Source: an uncultured bacterium | Lineage (GTDB): Bacteria > Verrucomicrobiota > Kiritimatiellia > CAIVKH01 | Length of the DNA: 64,000 bases | Assembly: GCA_937958885.1 (NCBI GenBank) | Contig: CALGMT010000004.1 | Coordinates: forward strand, 1-64,000 | Reading direction: 5' to 3' | In this document: piece after piece, positions 35,100 to 42,734 of the stretch | Layout: each line of letters starts with the position of its first letter | Position numbering within the stretch: the first letter of the stretch is position 1 | Program-made: the position numbers and the translations under genes | The notes under the pieces: generated by a model | Databases searched by the model: none | What the model saw: only the letters and a program-made list of their open reading frames with translations | Told to the model about the DNA's origin: nothing

Positions 35100-36542
35100 A
35101 TGAAAATTGCCTACATTGCGAGTGAAATCAGCCCCTACGCGTCCACCGGCGGTTTGGCCGAGGTGGCCGGCGCACTTCCGCTGACGCTCACCCGGCTCGG
35201 GCATCCGGTGACGCGCTTTATGCCTTGTTACCGCGCGGCGCTCGAAGGGACGCGAAAGCTCAATTCGACGGATCTGAAGATTACAGTTCCCGTCGGGATG
35301 CGCTCGTACACCGCGGACATAGTGCGGACAGATGATGGCGGGACTGAGACCTATTTCATTCGGCGCGACGAATTTTTCGACCGTTCGCAGCTCTACAACC
35401 TGCCTGATCGCGATTACGAAGATAACTTCGAGCGCTTCGTGTTTTTCCAGAAGGCTGTGGTTGCGCTGATCGACCGGCTGTCGTTGAAGCCCGACCTCGT
35501 CATGTGCAACGACTGGCAGACCGGTTTGATCCCGTACTTTCTCGAATATGGCGTGCAGGGCAAACGGCGCGGCCGGCGCGAACGCTGCGTGTTCACCATT
35601 CACAATATCGCGTATCAGGGAATTTATCCCGACAGCGATTACGCGCTGACCAATCTGCCGTTCAACGCCTACTCGGTTGATACCTTCGAGTATTACGGCA
35701 AGCTGAATTGCATGAAGGCGGGCATCACCGGGGCCGATCTGGTGACGACCGTAAGTCCCGGCTATGCGCGCGAGGTGCTGACGCCAGAGGGTGGCTTCGG
35801 TCTCGACGGTTTGCTTCGAAGCGTTCAGGACCGGTTCGTGGGCATCTTGAACGGAATCGACACCGATGTCTGGAATACGGCGACCGATCCGCATCTGCCC
35901 GCGCCGTACACTGCGGCTGACGTGTCGGGGAAATCGGTCTGCAGGCGGTCGTTATCCGCCAAGATGAGCGTGCTCGCCGGAGAGACGACAGCGATCGTCG
36001 CCATGATCTCGCGTCTGGTGGATATGAAGGGGCTCGACATTGTGGCAGAGGCCATGCCGGAATTGATGAAGCGCGATGTCGTGTTCGTGCTGCTCGGGTC
36101 AGGGCAGAAGGCCTACGAGGACATGGCGCGTGAGTGGGCGACGAAGTGGCCGGGCAGGGTGGGGGTGCTCATCGGATATAATGCCCCCCTGGCCCACCTC
36201 ATCCAGGCCGGCGCGGACATCATGCTGATTCCATCCCGGTCGGAGCCTTGCGGATTGACGCAGTTTTGCAGTCAGCGCTACGGGACGATTCCCGTCGTCC
36301 ATTCGGTCGGCGGCTTGGCGGATACGATAGTAGACCCTTCGGAAGGCGAGCAACCGACAGGATTCAAGTTTAAGGAATATTCCGGCGCCGCATTAGTCGA
36401 GGCCGTTGATCGCGCATTGAGCATGCTGCGTTCGCCCATCCGGATGACCATAATCAAGCACATGATGGGGCTCGACGTTTCCTGGAGGCGCGCTGCAGCC
36501 CGATACGTTGAAGTATTTGATCGCATGCTTGGGCTGAAATAG
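35100..36542 (+). CDS. glgA: Glycogen synthase (ADP-glucose type)
   Basis: GlgA extends alpha-1,4-glucan chains using ADP-glucose. It has 480 residues (E. coli 477) and a GT5/GT-B fold. Key parts are ASEISPYASTGGLAEVAGAL at the N-terminus, VMCNDWQTGLIPYF, FTIHNIAYQG, GILNGIDTDVWN, AMISRLVDMKGLD and the catalytic SRSEPCGLTQ. In the nucleotide-sugar loop the usual Lys of KTGGL is Ser (STGGL). ATG 35100 follows AAGGAG. No other glycogen gene is in the window. Confidence 0.95.
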   Translation: MKIAYIASEISPYASTGGLAEVAGALPLTLTRLGHPVTRFMPCYRAALEGTRKLNSTDLKITVPVGMRSYTADIVRTDDGGTETYFIRRDEFFDRSQLYNLPDRDYEDNFERFVFFQKAVVALIDRLSLKPDLVMCNDWQTGLIPYFLEYGVQGKRRGRRERCVFTIHNIAYQGIYPDSDYALTNLPFNAYSVDTFEYYGKLNCMKAGITGADLVTTVSPGYAREVLTPEGGFGLDGLLRSVQDRFVGILNGIDTDVWNTATDPHLPAPYTAADVSGKSVCRRSLSAKMSVLAGETTAIVAMISRLVDMKGLDIVAEAMPELMKRDVVFVLLGSGQKAYEDMAREWATKWPGRVGVLIGYNAPLAHLIQAGADIMLIPSRSEPCGLTQFCSQRYGTIPVVHSVGGLADTIVDPSEGEQPTGFKFKEYSGAALVEAVDRALSMLRSPIRMTIIKHMMGLDVSWRRAAARYVEVFDRMLGLK

Positions 36543-36815
36543 CGTCATACGGCTATCGTAGTTGAACGTCACCGATCGCGTCTCGTTTGCGCAGCCGGGC
36601 GTCGCGGGCCAGCAGAGTTGTGATAGTGGCTTCCGCAGCGACATAAAATCAGTCACCCCAATGCCTAGCGGTTCCCGGCATCCATTTATAGACATAATAT
36701 GTATTATGCGACGTTGCGTAAGTTGCCGGATTTGCTTCGATTTCATTGCCTGAAACTGAAGCCGTCGCACCCTTCAGACCTTGGCGGGAATCCGATGCTC
36801 GCAGCCGCGGCGCAG
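36543..36815. other. Gap between converging glgA and lepB
   Basis: No gene is supported here. A 16-bp imperfect palindrome CATAATA-TG-TATTATG (36693-36708) is the only structure seen; no clear Rho-independent terminator follows either gene. Confidence 0.4.
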
Positions 36816-37913
36816 CTATTGGATCCAGCCCCAGCGCGGGCCGAAGGGCCAGTACACCATGAAGGCGGGACCGACGATGTTCTTGCGTTCCACGCCGCCA
36901 AAGTAACGGCCGTCGAGACTCGACAACGTATTGTCGCCAAGCGGCAGATACTGCGTGTCGGATAATTGCAACACCTGCCCGGGCCATCCCAGCGCCAGAG
37001 GAATTCTTCCATCGGATTTCGGCAACTGATAGCCGTGATAGCCCAGCTCCCGATTTTGGAGCCGGGCGAACGGCATCGGTTCGCGGATCGGCGTCCCGTT
37101 GGCATACAGGAATGGCGGGTCCAGTGTGATCCGCTCGCCGGGCAGGCCGGCCATACGTTTAATATAAAACGCGTCAGTCCTGATCTGCGGATACTGTATC
37201 CCTTTCGTGCTGAAGACGAAGATGTCACCGCGCGTCGGGCGCGAGAAATTGTAACGGACCTTGTTGACGAGAATATGATCGCCGAGGCGGACGCGCCCGG
37301 ATGCGATCACCTCACCTCTGCGGACCATCGAATATCCGGGCTGCGCAAAGAGCGCCATCTGCCGCGGTATCTCGTGTGGAACACCCCCGATGTAGATGCG
37401 GATCGCCTCATCCGACTCCTCAAACCGGCGATCCACGAGTCCATCCGCGCGCGCGCGTATTTCCTGATAGCGCTCTCCGTAGAGCGCGAGTGAAACCAGC
37501 ATCAGCGGAAACCGGTCGTACCATCGGCGCTCTTTCTGCGAGGCCACCGTAATTCCATACAGGGTGGGCTGCATCGATCCGGTGGGAATCTTGAACGGTT
37601 GCACAAAGTAGGTTCGAACACCCATCGCGACGACCAGCGCCACCAACAGCACCTCGAGATTCTCGCGAAGTTTGGGATGGCTTCGCAATGGCGCCAGCGC
37701 ATCCATGGCATCCGACAGCCGGTCCGCGGCGGCTTCGATCGCGCGGATATCGCGGCTCTTGCGCGCTTCGCAAAGCGCGTCCTCCGCCGCCTGAACCGCG
37801 GCGAGCGCGGAAGGGTCCGCGACATCCTCCCGCATGTGGCGCAAGTGCCGCGATTCGTGCAACAGATGCCGCACCATCTTGCGGAGCCGCCGCTGGGCAA
37901 ACCACTTCATCAT
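36816..37913 (-). CDS. lepB: Signal peptidase I
   Basis: LepB cuts signal peptides from exported proteins at the inner membrane. It has 365 residues. The catalytic Ser is in KIPTGSMQPTL (about residue 117) and the catalytic Lys is in FYIKRMAGLPGE (about 248); the late GDN motif is LPLGDNT. Two oddities stand out: a charged, probably coiled-coil cytoplasmic N-terminus of about 85 residues before the single membrane segment, and an insert of about 100 residues between Ser and Lys with YDRFPLMLVSL and EIRARADG. It follows lepA by six bases, a common pairing. Confidence 0.92.
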   Translation of the reverse strand: MMKWFAQRRLRKMVRHLLHESRHLRHMREDVADPSALAAVQAAEDALCEARKSRDIRAIEAAADRLSDAMDALAPLRSHPKLRENLEVLLVALVVAMGVRTYFVQPFKIPTGSMQPTLYGITVASQKERRWYDRFPLMLVSLALYGERYQEIRARADGLVDRRFEESDEAIRIYIGGVPHEIPRQMALFAQPGYSMVRRGEVIASGRVRLGDHILVNKVRYNFSRPTRGDIFVFSTKGIQYPQIRTDAFYIKRMAGLPGERITLDPPFLYANGTPIREPMPFARLQNRELGYHGYQLPKSDGRIPLALGWPGQVLQLSDTQYLPLGDNTLSSLDGRYFGGVERKNIVGPAFMVYWPFGPRWGWIQ

Positions 37914-37919
37914 CGCGGC

Positions 37920-39722
37920 CTACTCCACCCCGCCCTTCAATACCTTCACGAACGCTTCCTGCGGTATGCTCACGCTTCCGACTTGCTTCATCCGCTTCTT
38001 GCCCTCCTTTTGACGCTCGAGCAACTTGCGCTTTCGCGTGATGTCGCCGCCATAGCACTTCGCCGTAACGTCCTTGCGGAACGCGCGAATGGTCTCGCGC
38101 GCAATAATCTTTTTGTTCACGGACGCCTGCAGCGCGATCGGAAACATGGCCGGCGGAATAAGCTCCTTCAGCGCCGCGCATAACTGCCGTCCCCTGCCCT
38201 CCGCCTTGGACCGATGAATGATGCACGAAAAGGCTTCGACCGGCTCGCCGTGCACCAGGATATCCATCCGGACCAGATCGGACGCCACATAGCCGCTGTA
38301 CTCGTAGTCCATCGAGGCGTAGCCGCGGCTGATGCTTTTCAATTTGTCCTGAAAATCGATCAAGATTTCGTTCAGCGGCAGCATGCAGGTCAACATCACG
38401 CGCCGCGTGTCGAGAGACTCCGTTTTCTCGACGGCCCCCCGTCGATCCATGATGAGCTGCATCAGGTCACCGATGTGCTCATTCTGGCAGATGATGAACG
38501 CCTTGATGATCGGCTCCTCGATGCGCGCGATTCGGGTCTGATCCGGCAATCGAGTCGGATTTTCGATCTCCGTCATTTCGCCGTCTGTCGTATGGACGCG
38601 ATAGACGACATTCGGATACGTAGAAATGATGTCCACATCGTACTCGCGCCGCAGGCGTTCTTGGACGATCTCCATGTGCAGCAAGCCGAGGAAGCCGCAC
38701 CGAAAGCCGAGACCAAGCGCGACGGAGTTCTCCGGCATGTAGCTGAAGGAGCTGTCGTTCAGCTTGTATTTTTCGAGGCTCGTCCGGAGCTTCTCGAAAT
38801 CCGCGGTGTTGATCGGGTATATTCCGCTGAACACCATCGGATGGATTTCCTTGAATCCCGGCAGCGGGTTCGACGTCGGACGCTGCGCCAGTGTCACGGT
38901 GTCGCCGATTTTGACCTCGGAGGGATCCTTGATGTTTCCGATGAAATAGCCCACCTCGCCGGGTCCCAGCGCATCGACCTTTACGGGGCCCGGCGTGAAG
39001 ATGCCGACTTCCTTCACCTCGTAGTCGATACCGGTGCTCAACAATCGAACGCGATCGCCGGCCTTGAATGTTCCATCCACCACGCGAACGTAGGTTACGA
39101 CGCCGCGGAACGTGTCGTAGGTGGAGTCAAAAACCAGCGCGCGCAAGTGTTCGCCGGCGGTATGCGGCGGAGGGATTCGCGAGACGATGCCTTCGAGCAA
39201 GTCGGCCACCCCGAGTCCGGTGCGCGCGCTGACCTTGAAGGCGTCGTGAGCCGGGATGGCCAGAATTTCTTCGAGTTGCGTTTCGGCTTCCTCGATATGC
39301 GCGTTTTGCATGTCGATCTTATTGAGGACCGGCACGAGGGTGAGTCCCTGCCCGATCGCCAGATGGGTGTTGGCAACGGTCTGCGCCTCTACGCCCTGCG
39401 TCGTGTCGACGACAAGCAAGGCTCCCTCGCAAGCCGCGAGGCTGCGCTGCACCTCGTAGGAAAAGTCCACATGGCCGGGGGTGTCGATGAGGTTGAACGT
39501 GTAGCGGCGCCCGTCGCGGGCGGTATAGTACATGGTCACAGGGTGCGCCTTGATGGTAATCCCGCGCTCGCGCTCGAGGTCCATCGCGTCGAGCACCTGC
39601 TCCTGCATGTTGCGCTTCTCGATGGTCGACGTCATTTCGAGCAGGCGGTCGGCCAGGGTGGACTTGCCATGGTCGATGTGCGCGATGATGCAAAAGTTGC
39701 GGATATGGGACAGGTCGCGCAC
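37920..39722 (-). CDS. lepA: Elongation factor 4 (LepA)
   Basis: A ribosome-binding GTPase thought to aid translation initiation, elongation under stress or ribosome assembly. With GTG 39722, one base after the rpe stop, it has 600 residues like E. coli LepA (599); the frame also extends upstream to 39773 inside rpe. Motifs are G1 AHIDHGKST, G3 DTPGHVDF and G4 NKID. The C-terminal domain CYGGDITRKRKLLERQKEGK is unique to LepA and separates it from EF-G. It belongs to the nrdR-orf205-rpe-lepA-lepB run. Confidence 0.96.
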   Translation of the reverse strand: MRDLSHIRNFCIIAHIDHGKSTLADRLLEMTSTIEKRNMQEQVLDAMDLERERGITIKAHPVTMYYTARDGRRYTFNLIDTPGHVDFSYEVQRSLAACEGALLVVDTTQGVEAQTVANTHLAIGQGLTLVPVLNKIDMQNAHIEEAETQLEEILAIPAHDAFKVSARTGLGVADLLEGIVSRIPPPHTAGEHLRALVFDSTYDTFRGVVTYVRVVDGTFKAGDRVRLLSTGIDYEVKEVGIFTPGPVKVDALGPGEVGYFIGNIKDPSEVKIGDTVTLAQRPTSNPLPGFKEIHPMVFSGIYPINTADFEKLRTSLEKYKLNDSSFSYMPENSVALGLGFRCGFLGLLHMEIVQERLRREYDVDIISTYPNVVYRVHTTDGEMTEIENPTRLPDQTRIARIEEPIIKAFIICQNEHIGDLMQLIMDRRGAVEKTESLDTRRVMLTCMLPLNEILIDFQDKLKSISRGYASMDYEYSGYVASDLVRMDILVHGEPVEAFSCIIHRSKAEGRGRQLCAALKELIPPAMFPIALQASVNKKIIARETIRAFRKDVTAKCYGGDITRKRKLLERQKEGKKRMKQVGSVSIPQEAFVKVLKGGVE

Positions 39723-39723
39723 G

Positions 39724-40386
39724 TCAGGATTCCCATGCGGCGGCGCAGGCCGCGCGCATTCGCTCAAGTTCAACCCGCATATCGGCCGCGCGATAGAGCG
39801 CGGTACCCGCGATCAATACGTTTGCGCCGGCGCGGGCGCATGCCGGCGCAGTGGTTTGCGTGATTCCGCCGTCCACTGAGAGGTCGATGGCGGGCGCCCG
39901 CGCCCGGAGCGAGGCGATCTTTGGAAGCACATGTTCGAGAAAGGACTGTCCGCCGAATCCCGGATGGACCGTCATGAGCAAGATTTCGTCCGTTTCCGAA
40001 ATCCACGGATCCGCCGCATGGCCGGGCGTCTCGGGATTCAGGACCACTCCCGCGCGCCGTCCGGCGGCGTGAATGCGTTCCAGCAAGGCGCCTGGATCAT
40101 CGTGCGCTTCGACATGCACGAGCACGAGGTCGGCGCCGGCTTCAAGAAATGCATCCACCAGGACCGCCGGGCGCGAACACATCAGATGCACGCTTAAGGG
40201 GAGCGCTGTCGAACGGCGCGCCATCCGCACGATGTCCGGGCCCATCGTGAGATTCGGCACGAAGTGACCGTCCATCACATCGAGATGCAGCGCATCGGCG
40301 CCGGCCCGCTCGGCCGCGCGGCAGGCGTCGGCCAGATGGCCGAAATCGGCCGCGAGTAGCGAGGGCAATATCTGAATGTTCGGCAT
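39724..40386 (-). CDS. rpe: Ribulose-phosphate 3-epimerase
   Basis: Rpe interconverts ribulose 5-phosphate and xylulose 5-phosphate in the pentose phosphate pathway. It has 220 residues from ATG 40386 (PNIQILPSLLAADFGHL follows, the family start). The TIM-barrel metal and catalytic residues are in HLDVMDGHFVPN (His, Asp), SVHLM and LSVDGGI (catalytic Asp). The phosphate loop is MTVHPGFGGQ. Its stop is one base from the lepA GTG start. Ribulose 5-phosphate also feeds RibB, but there is no direct operon link. Confidence 0.96.
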   Translation of the reverse strand: MPNIQILPSLLAADFGHLADACRAAERAGADALHLDVMDGHFVPNLTMGPDIVRMARRSTALPLSVHLMCSRPAVLVDAFLEAGADLVLVHVEAHDDPGALLERIHAAGRRAGVVLNPETPGHAADPWISETDEILLMTVHPGFGGQSFLEHVLPKIASLRARAPAIDLSVDGGITQTTAPACARAGANVLIAGTALYRAADMRVELERMRAACAAAWES

Positions 40387-40452
40387 GGCGATAAAGTCGG
40401 CGACGCTAACGCACCCCACCCTACCCGTCAAGGCACAGCGGCGGGCGCGGGA

Positions 40453-41070
40453 TCAGTCGATCCAGATGAAGCGATGCAAGCGATCTCCGGCGAGTTGCTC
40501 GAAAAGCGCTTCCAGCATTCGGCGCCGCTCGATCGAGGCGCGCGGGGAGGCGGATCGGGCGCAACTGGCGCGGGCGAGAATCAAACCGGGGCGCGGCTGC
40601 GCGTCCAGAATGCACAGCGCGTCGCGCATCAGTTCCCGCAGCGCCGGCAGCGCAGCAAAATCGAGCTCCCATTCGGCGCCGCGGTGAAGCCGCTCCGGGT
40701 CGATCGCGATTGCCGCGCCGGGTGTGAGCGCGGAATCGGGCACGATGCGCAGCGCGCCGACGGCGAGCGCGCAAAGCGCGGCGCTGGAAAGTTGCGCGAA
40801 CGGCAGATGCCCGTCCATCGCCGCCGCGCTGGGTGCGCGAGCGGCGAGACGCCGGGCGTCATCGGCCAGTCCGCAGGTGTCGAGCGCCTTCGCCAGCAGC
40901 AACGCTGCGGCGTCCGGCTGATGCATCGCGGGGACGCGCGCGTCTTCGATATAGCGGCGCACGCCATCCCATGCGGCGCGAATGTGATGTGCGAAAGGAT
41001 GATCGCGCAGAAGCAAATCGAGTATCGGATCGAGCGCGTGCTCTTCAGCGCGTGGGGACGGGTAGATCAT
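40453..41070 (-). CDS. Unknown 205-residue protein coupled to nrdR
   Basis: I do not recognise this protein. It has 205 residues, is rich in Ala, Leu and Arg, is mostly helical, and has no signal peptide, membrane segment or metal motif. ATG 41070 overlaps the nrdR stop as ATGA, which supports translation in this frame over the antisense open frame at 40474-41109. The N-terminal half has repeated helix-turn-helix spacing (AWDGVRRYIEDARVP, DAAALLLAKALDTCG, DDARRLAARA) that could be TPR- or HEAT-like. It lies between nrdR and rpe. It may be a lineage-specific operon member. Confidence 0.6.
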   Translation of the reverse strand: MIYPSPRAEEHALDPILDLLLRDHPFAHHIRAAWDGVRRYIEDARVPAMHQPDAAALLLAKALDTCGLADDARRLAARAPSAAAMDGHLPFAQLSSAALCALAVGALRIVPDSALTPGAAIAIDPERLHRGAEWELDFAALPALRELMRDALCILDAQPRPGLILARASCARSASPRASIERRRMLEALFEQLAGDRLHRFIWID

Positions 41071-41522
41071 TCTCGTCCGATGAGTCCTTCCACTTCGCTC
41101 AAAAATTGACTCACATCGCGGAAGCGCCGATAGACGGAGGCGAACCTGACATAGGCCACCTCATCCAGTTCTTCGAGTTTGTCCATGACCTTCTGTCCGA
41201 TCACGGTGGAGGGCACCTCGCGCTCGTATTCGCTTTCCAGTTCGGTGATGATCGCGTCAACCATCGATTCGATCTGCTGCGCGCCGATCGGCCGCTTCTC
41301 GCACGCGCGCGCGATACCGCTCAACATTTTCTTCCGATCGAGCTCCTCGTGACGCCCGTCGCGCTTGATGACGCGAAGCCCGGCCTTCACGACTTCCTCG
41401 TATGTGGTGAATCGATAGCCGCACTTGAGACACACGCGCCGGCGGCGGATGACATCGCCGTTCCGGACGGTCCGGCTGTCGATCACCTTGTCGTCCTGAT
41501 GGCTACATTTGGGACAGCGCAT
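41067..41522 (-). CDS. nrdR: Ribonucleotide reductase regulator NrdR
   Basis: NrdR represses ribonucleotide reductase genes in response to ATP/dATP levels. It has 151 residues: a zinc ribbon (MRCPKC and CLKC, so Cys3, Cys6, Cys31, Cys34) and an ATP-cone domain (about 45-140) with VIKRDGRHEELDRKKML. It is the first gene of the minus-strand operon with orf205, rpe, lepA and lepB. No ribonucleotide reductase gene is present in the window. The leader has a perfect -35 box and two inverted repeats but no clear Shine-Dalgarno site. Confidence 0.95.
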   Translation of the reverse strand: MRCPKCSHQDDKVIDSRTVRNGDVIRRRRVCLKCGYRFTTYEEVVKAGLRVIKRDGRHEELDRKKMLSGIARACEKRPIGAQQIESMVDAIITELESEYEREVPSTVIGQKVMDKLEELDEVAYVRFASVYRRFRDVSQFLSEVEGLIGRE

Positions 41523-41530
41523 GCAAAAAT

Positions 41531-41587
41531 GCCACTAGATGTGGCGTCTCGCGCTTACCAGTAACCTACCTGCGGTAGGGGTGTCAA
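41531..41587 (-). promoter_or_regulatory. Predicted nrdR promoter with inverted repeats
   Basis: On the minus strand TTGACA (41587-41582), a 17-base spacer and TTACTG (41564-41559). The spacer holds the inverted repeat CCTACC-GCA-GGTAGG (41565-41579), an operator-like site. Closer to the gene, GCCAC-ATCTA-GTGGC (41545-41531) followed by ATTTTT forms a terminator-like hairpin directly before the start codon. Confidence 0.5.
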
Positions 41588-41640
41588 CTTTATTGGAAAT
41601 TGACTTGCGCGAAAAGGCGGGGGTTCGGTACCAGAAAAAT

Positions 41641-41684
41641 GAAATGACGACTCTTTGACCTTGCGAATCGCGAGTCGTCATTTC
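41641..41684 (-). terminator. Rho-independent terminator of the small-peptide unit
   Basis: A perfect 13-bp inverted repeat (GAAATGACGACTC, 41641-41653, and GAGTCGTCATTTC, 41672-41684) with an 18-base loop. On the minus strand it is followed by ATTTTTC. It closes the transcription unit that starts near 42046. Confidence 0.65.
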
Positions 41685-41688
41685 ACGT

Positions 41689-41709
41689 CCTGGCCGCTAT
41701 GCGGCCAGG
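41689..41709. terminator. GC-rich hairpin, terminator-like on the plus strand
   Basis: CCTGGCCGC-TAT-GCGGCCAGG is a perfect 9-bp stem with a 3-base loop. On the plus strand it is followed by ATCCTTTTTAA; on the minus strand it lies just after the stop of the 19-residue peptide gene. It could end transcripts from either side. Confidence 0.6.
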
Positions 41710-41724
41710 ATCCTTTTTAAGCCA

Positions 41725-41784
41725 CTATTTTTTCTTCTTGGCCGCGGGCTTCTTAGCGGCTTTCTTGGCTGCTTTCTTCGCCAT
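41725..41784 (-). CDS. 19-residue Lys/Ala-rich basic peptide (histone H1-tail-like)
   Basis: A very short gene: ATG 41784 to TAG 41725, encoding MAKKAAKKAAKKPAAKKKK, with 11 Lys and 6 Ala of 19 residues. It resembles the tails of histone H1-like bacterial proteins. A strong Shine-Dalgarno run (AAAGGAGGGATG) lies seven bases upstream, a -35/-10 promoter pair lies at 42081-42053, and two hairpins with a U-run follow. Codons for Lys alternate AAG and AAA, so it is not a simple repeat. A nucleic-acid-binding or nucleoid role is inferred from charge only. Alternatively the peptide may be the visible part of a structured regulatory RNA. Confidence 0.6.
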   Translation of the reverse strand: MAKKAAKKAAKKPAAKKKK

Positions 41785-42110
41785 TTCTCATCCCTCCTTT
41801 CCGTGTTGTCGTTTTTCCTCCTGCCGGCGCCGGGCGCCGATCATGCCGCATGCGCATGGCATGCGTGCGCGAAGACGAACGGTGATGAAAGGCAGGACGC
41901 ATGAGGCCGAGCGCATGAGGCGAAGCCTCCTCGCGGTGGAGAAGCGAAACGGAGAAGGGAAATGTGGAACGTATCAGACACAAGTGTGTGACGCATGAAC
42001 GCGAACGTAATTTTTTCGTTGGTCGCTCATCAATGTCTACCGTGATGCTCACAGAATAGGAACACACCTTCGTCTCGTCAACTATCGTCGTAAAAAAATC
42101 GCACAATTTT
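41785..42110. other. Long leader between the promoter and the small-peptide gene
   Basis: About 260 transcribed bases precede the peptide. They contain the hairpin GAGGC-TTC-GCCTC (41918-41930), GGCGCC-rich palindromes near 41829, and repeated GCATG motifs (41841-41864). An antisense-looking 117-codon frame (41753-42106) crosses the region but has no family signature. No other gene is supported. Confidence 0.4.
42053..42081 (-). promoter_or_regulatory. Predicted promoter of the small-peptide unit
   Basis: On the minus strand TTGACG (42081-42076), an exact 17-base spacer and TATTCT (42058-42053). It is one of the best sigma-70-like matches in the window. It lies 30 bases after the gmk stop, so the unit is separate from gmk. 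Confidence 0.6.
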
Positions 42111-42734
42111 TTAATCCGCGTCGCGCAGCAGGCGATGATGCTCGGCGACGATGATTGCGCGCAACGCGTCGTACGATGCGTCGAGTCGATCGTTCACGAT
42201 GAGGTATTGATACGCGCGCCACTGCTCAAGTTCCTTCTCCGCCTGCTGAACGCGCCGCTCGATGACCGCGTCGGCATCCTTGCCGCGAAGATGAAGGCGC
42301 TTGCGCAGCACGTCGATGGAGGGCGGCGCGATGAAGACGTCGACAAAGCCGCGCCGGAGCGGATCGTGCGGGGGAAGCGACGCGAGCCGTCCGCGAATCT
42401 GCGCGGCGCCCTGCACGTCGATATCCATCAGAACATCGCGGCCGGACGCGAAGCCGCGCTCGATGAAGCGCCGCAGCGTGCCGTAGCGGTGGCCGTGCAC
42501 CCGCGCATGCTCGACAAACTCGCCGGCCTGCACGCGCCGCTCGAACTCCTCTTCGGAAATGAAATAGTAATCCGTGCCGTCGATCTCGCCGTCGCGCGGC
42601 TGGCGCGTGGTGCAGGAAACGGAATAGACCATCTGATGAAACTCGGCCAGCAAGCGCTCGCACAGCGTAGTCTTGCCGCCGCCCGACGGCGCGGAAACGA
42701 CGACCAGCAAGGAACGCACGGGTAGTTCGATCAT
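42111..42734 (-). CDS. gmk: Guanylate kinase
   Basis: Gmk phosphorylates GMP to GDP with ATP. It has 207 residues, as usual. The P-loop is SAPSGGGKTTL; GMP-binding residues are in SCTTRQPRDGEIDGTDYYF; the lid and LMDIDVQGAAQIR follow. ATG 42734 overlaps the yicC stop as ATGA. The yicC-gmk order is widespread in bacteria; rpoZ, which often follows, is not found here. It is the last gene of the prfB-trp operon. Confidence 0.96.
   Translation of the reverse strand: MIELPVRSLLVVVSAPSGGGKTTLCERLLAEFHQMVYSVSCTTRQPRDGEIDGTDYYFISEEEFERRVQAGEFVEHARVHGHRYGTLRRFIERGFASGRDVLMDIDVQGAAQIRGRLASLPPHDPLRRGFVDVFIAPPSIDVLRKRLHLRGKDADAVIERRVQQAEKELEQWRAYQYLIVNDRLDASYDALRAIIVAEHHRLLRDAD

Noticed and set aside
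33067..35103. A 678-codon open frame antisense to RNase R
   Set aside because: RNase R motifs on the minus strand are complete; the antisense product shows no known domain and extends into the glgA leader.
38214..39863. A 549-codon open frame antisense to lepA
   Set aside because: The minus strand encodes canonical LepA. The antisense frame arises from codon bias at high GC.
41685..42046. tmRNA or 6S RNA for the small-peptide transcript
   Set aside because: No tRNA-like ends or ANDENY-type tag are seen, and the open helix of 6S RNA cannot be drawn; a peptide-coding mRNA fits better.
41753..42106. A 117-codon minus-strand frame after gmk, considered as rpoZ
   Set aside because: It lacks any omega-subunit sequence, overlaps the promoter, leader and peptide gene, and is rich in Arg/His/Ser.
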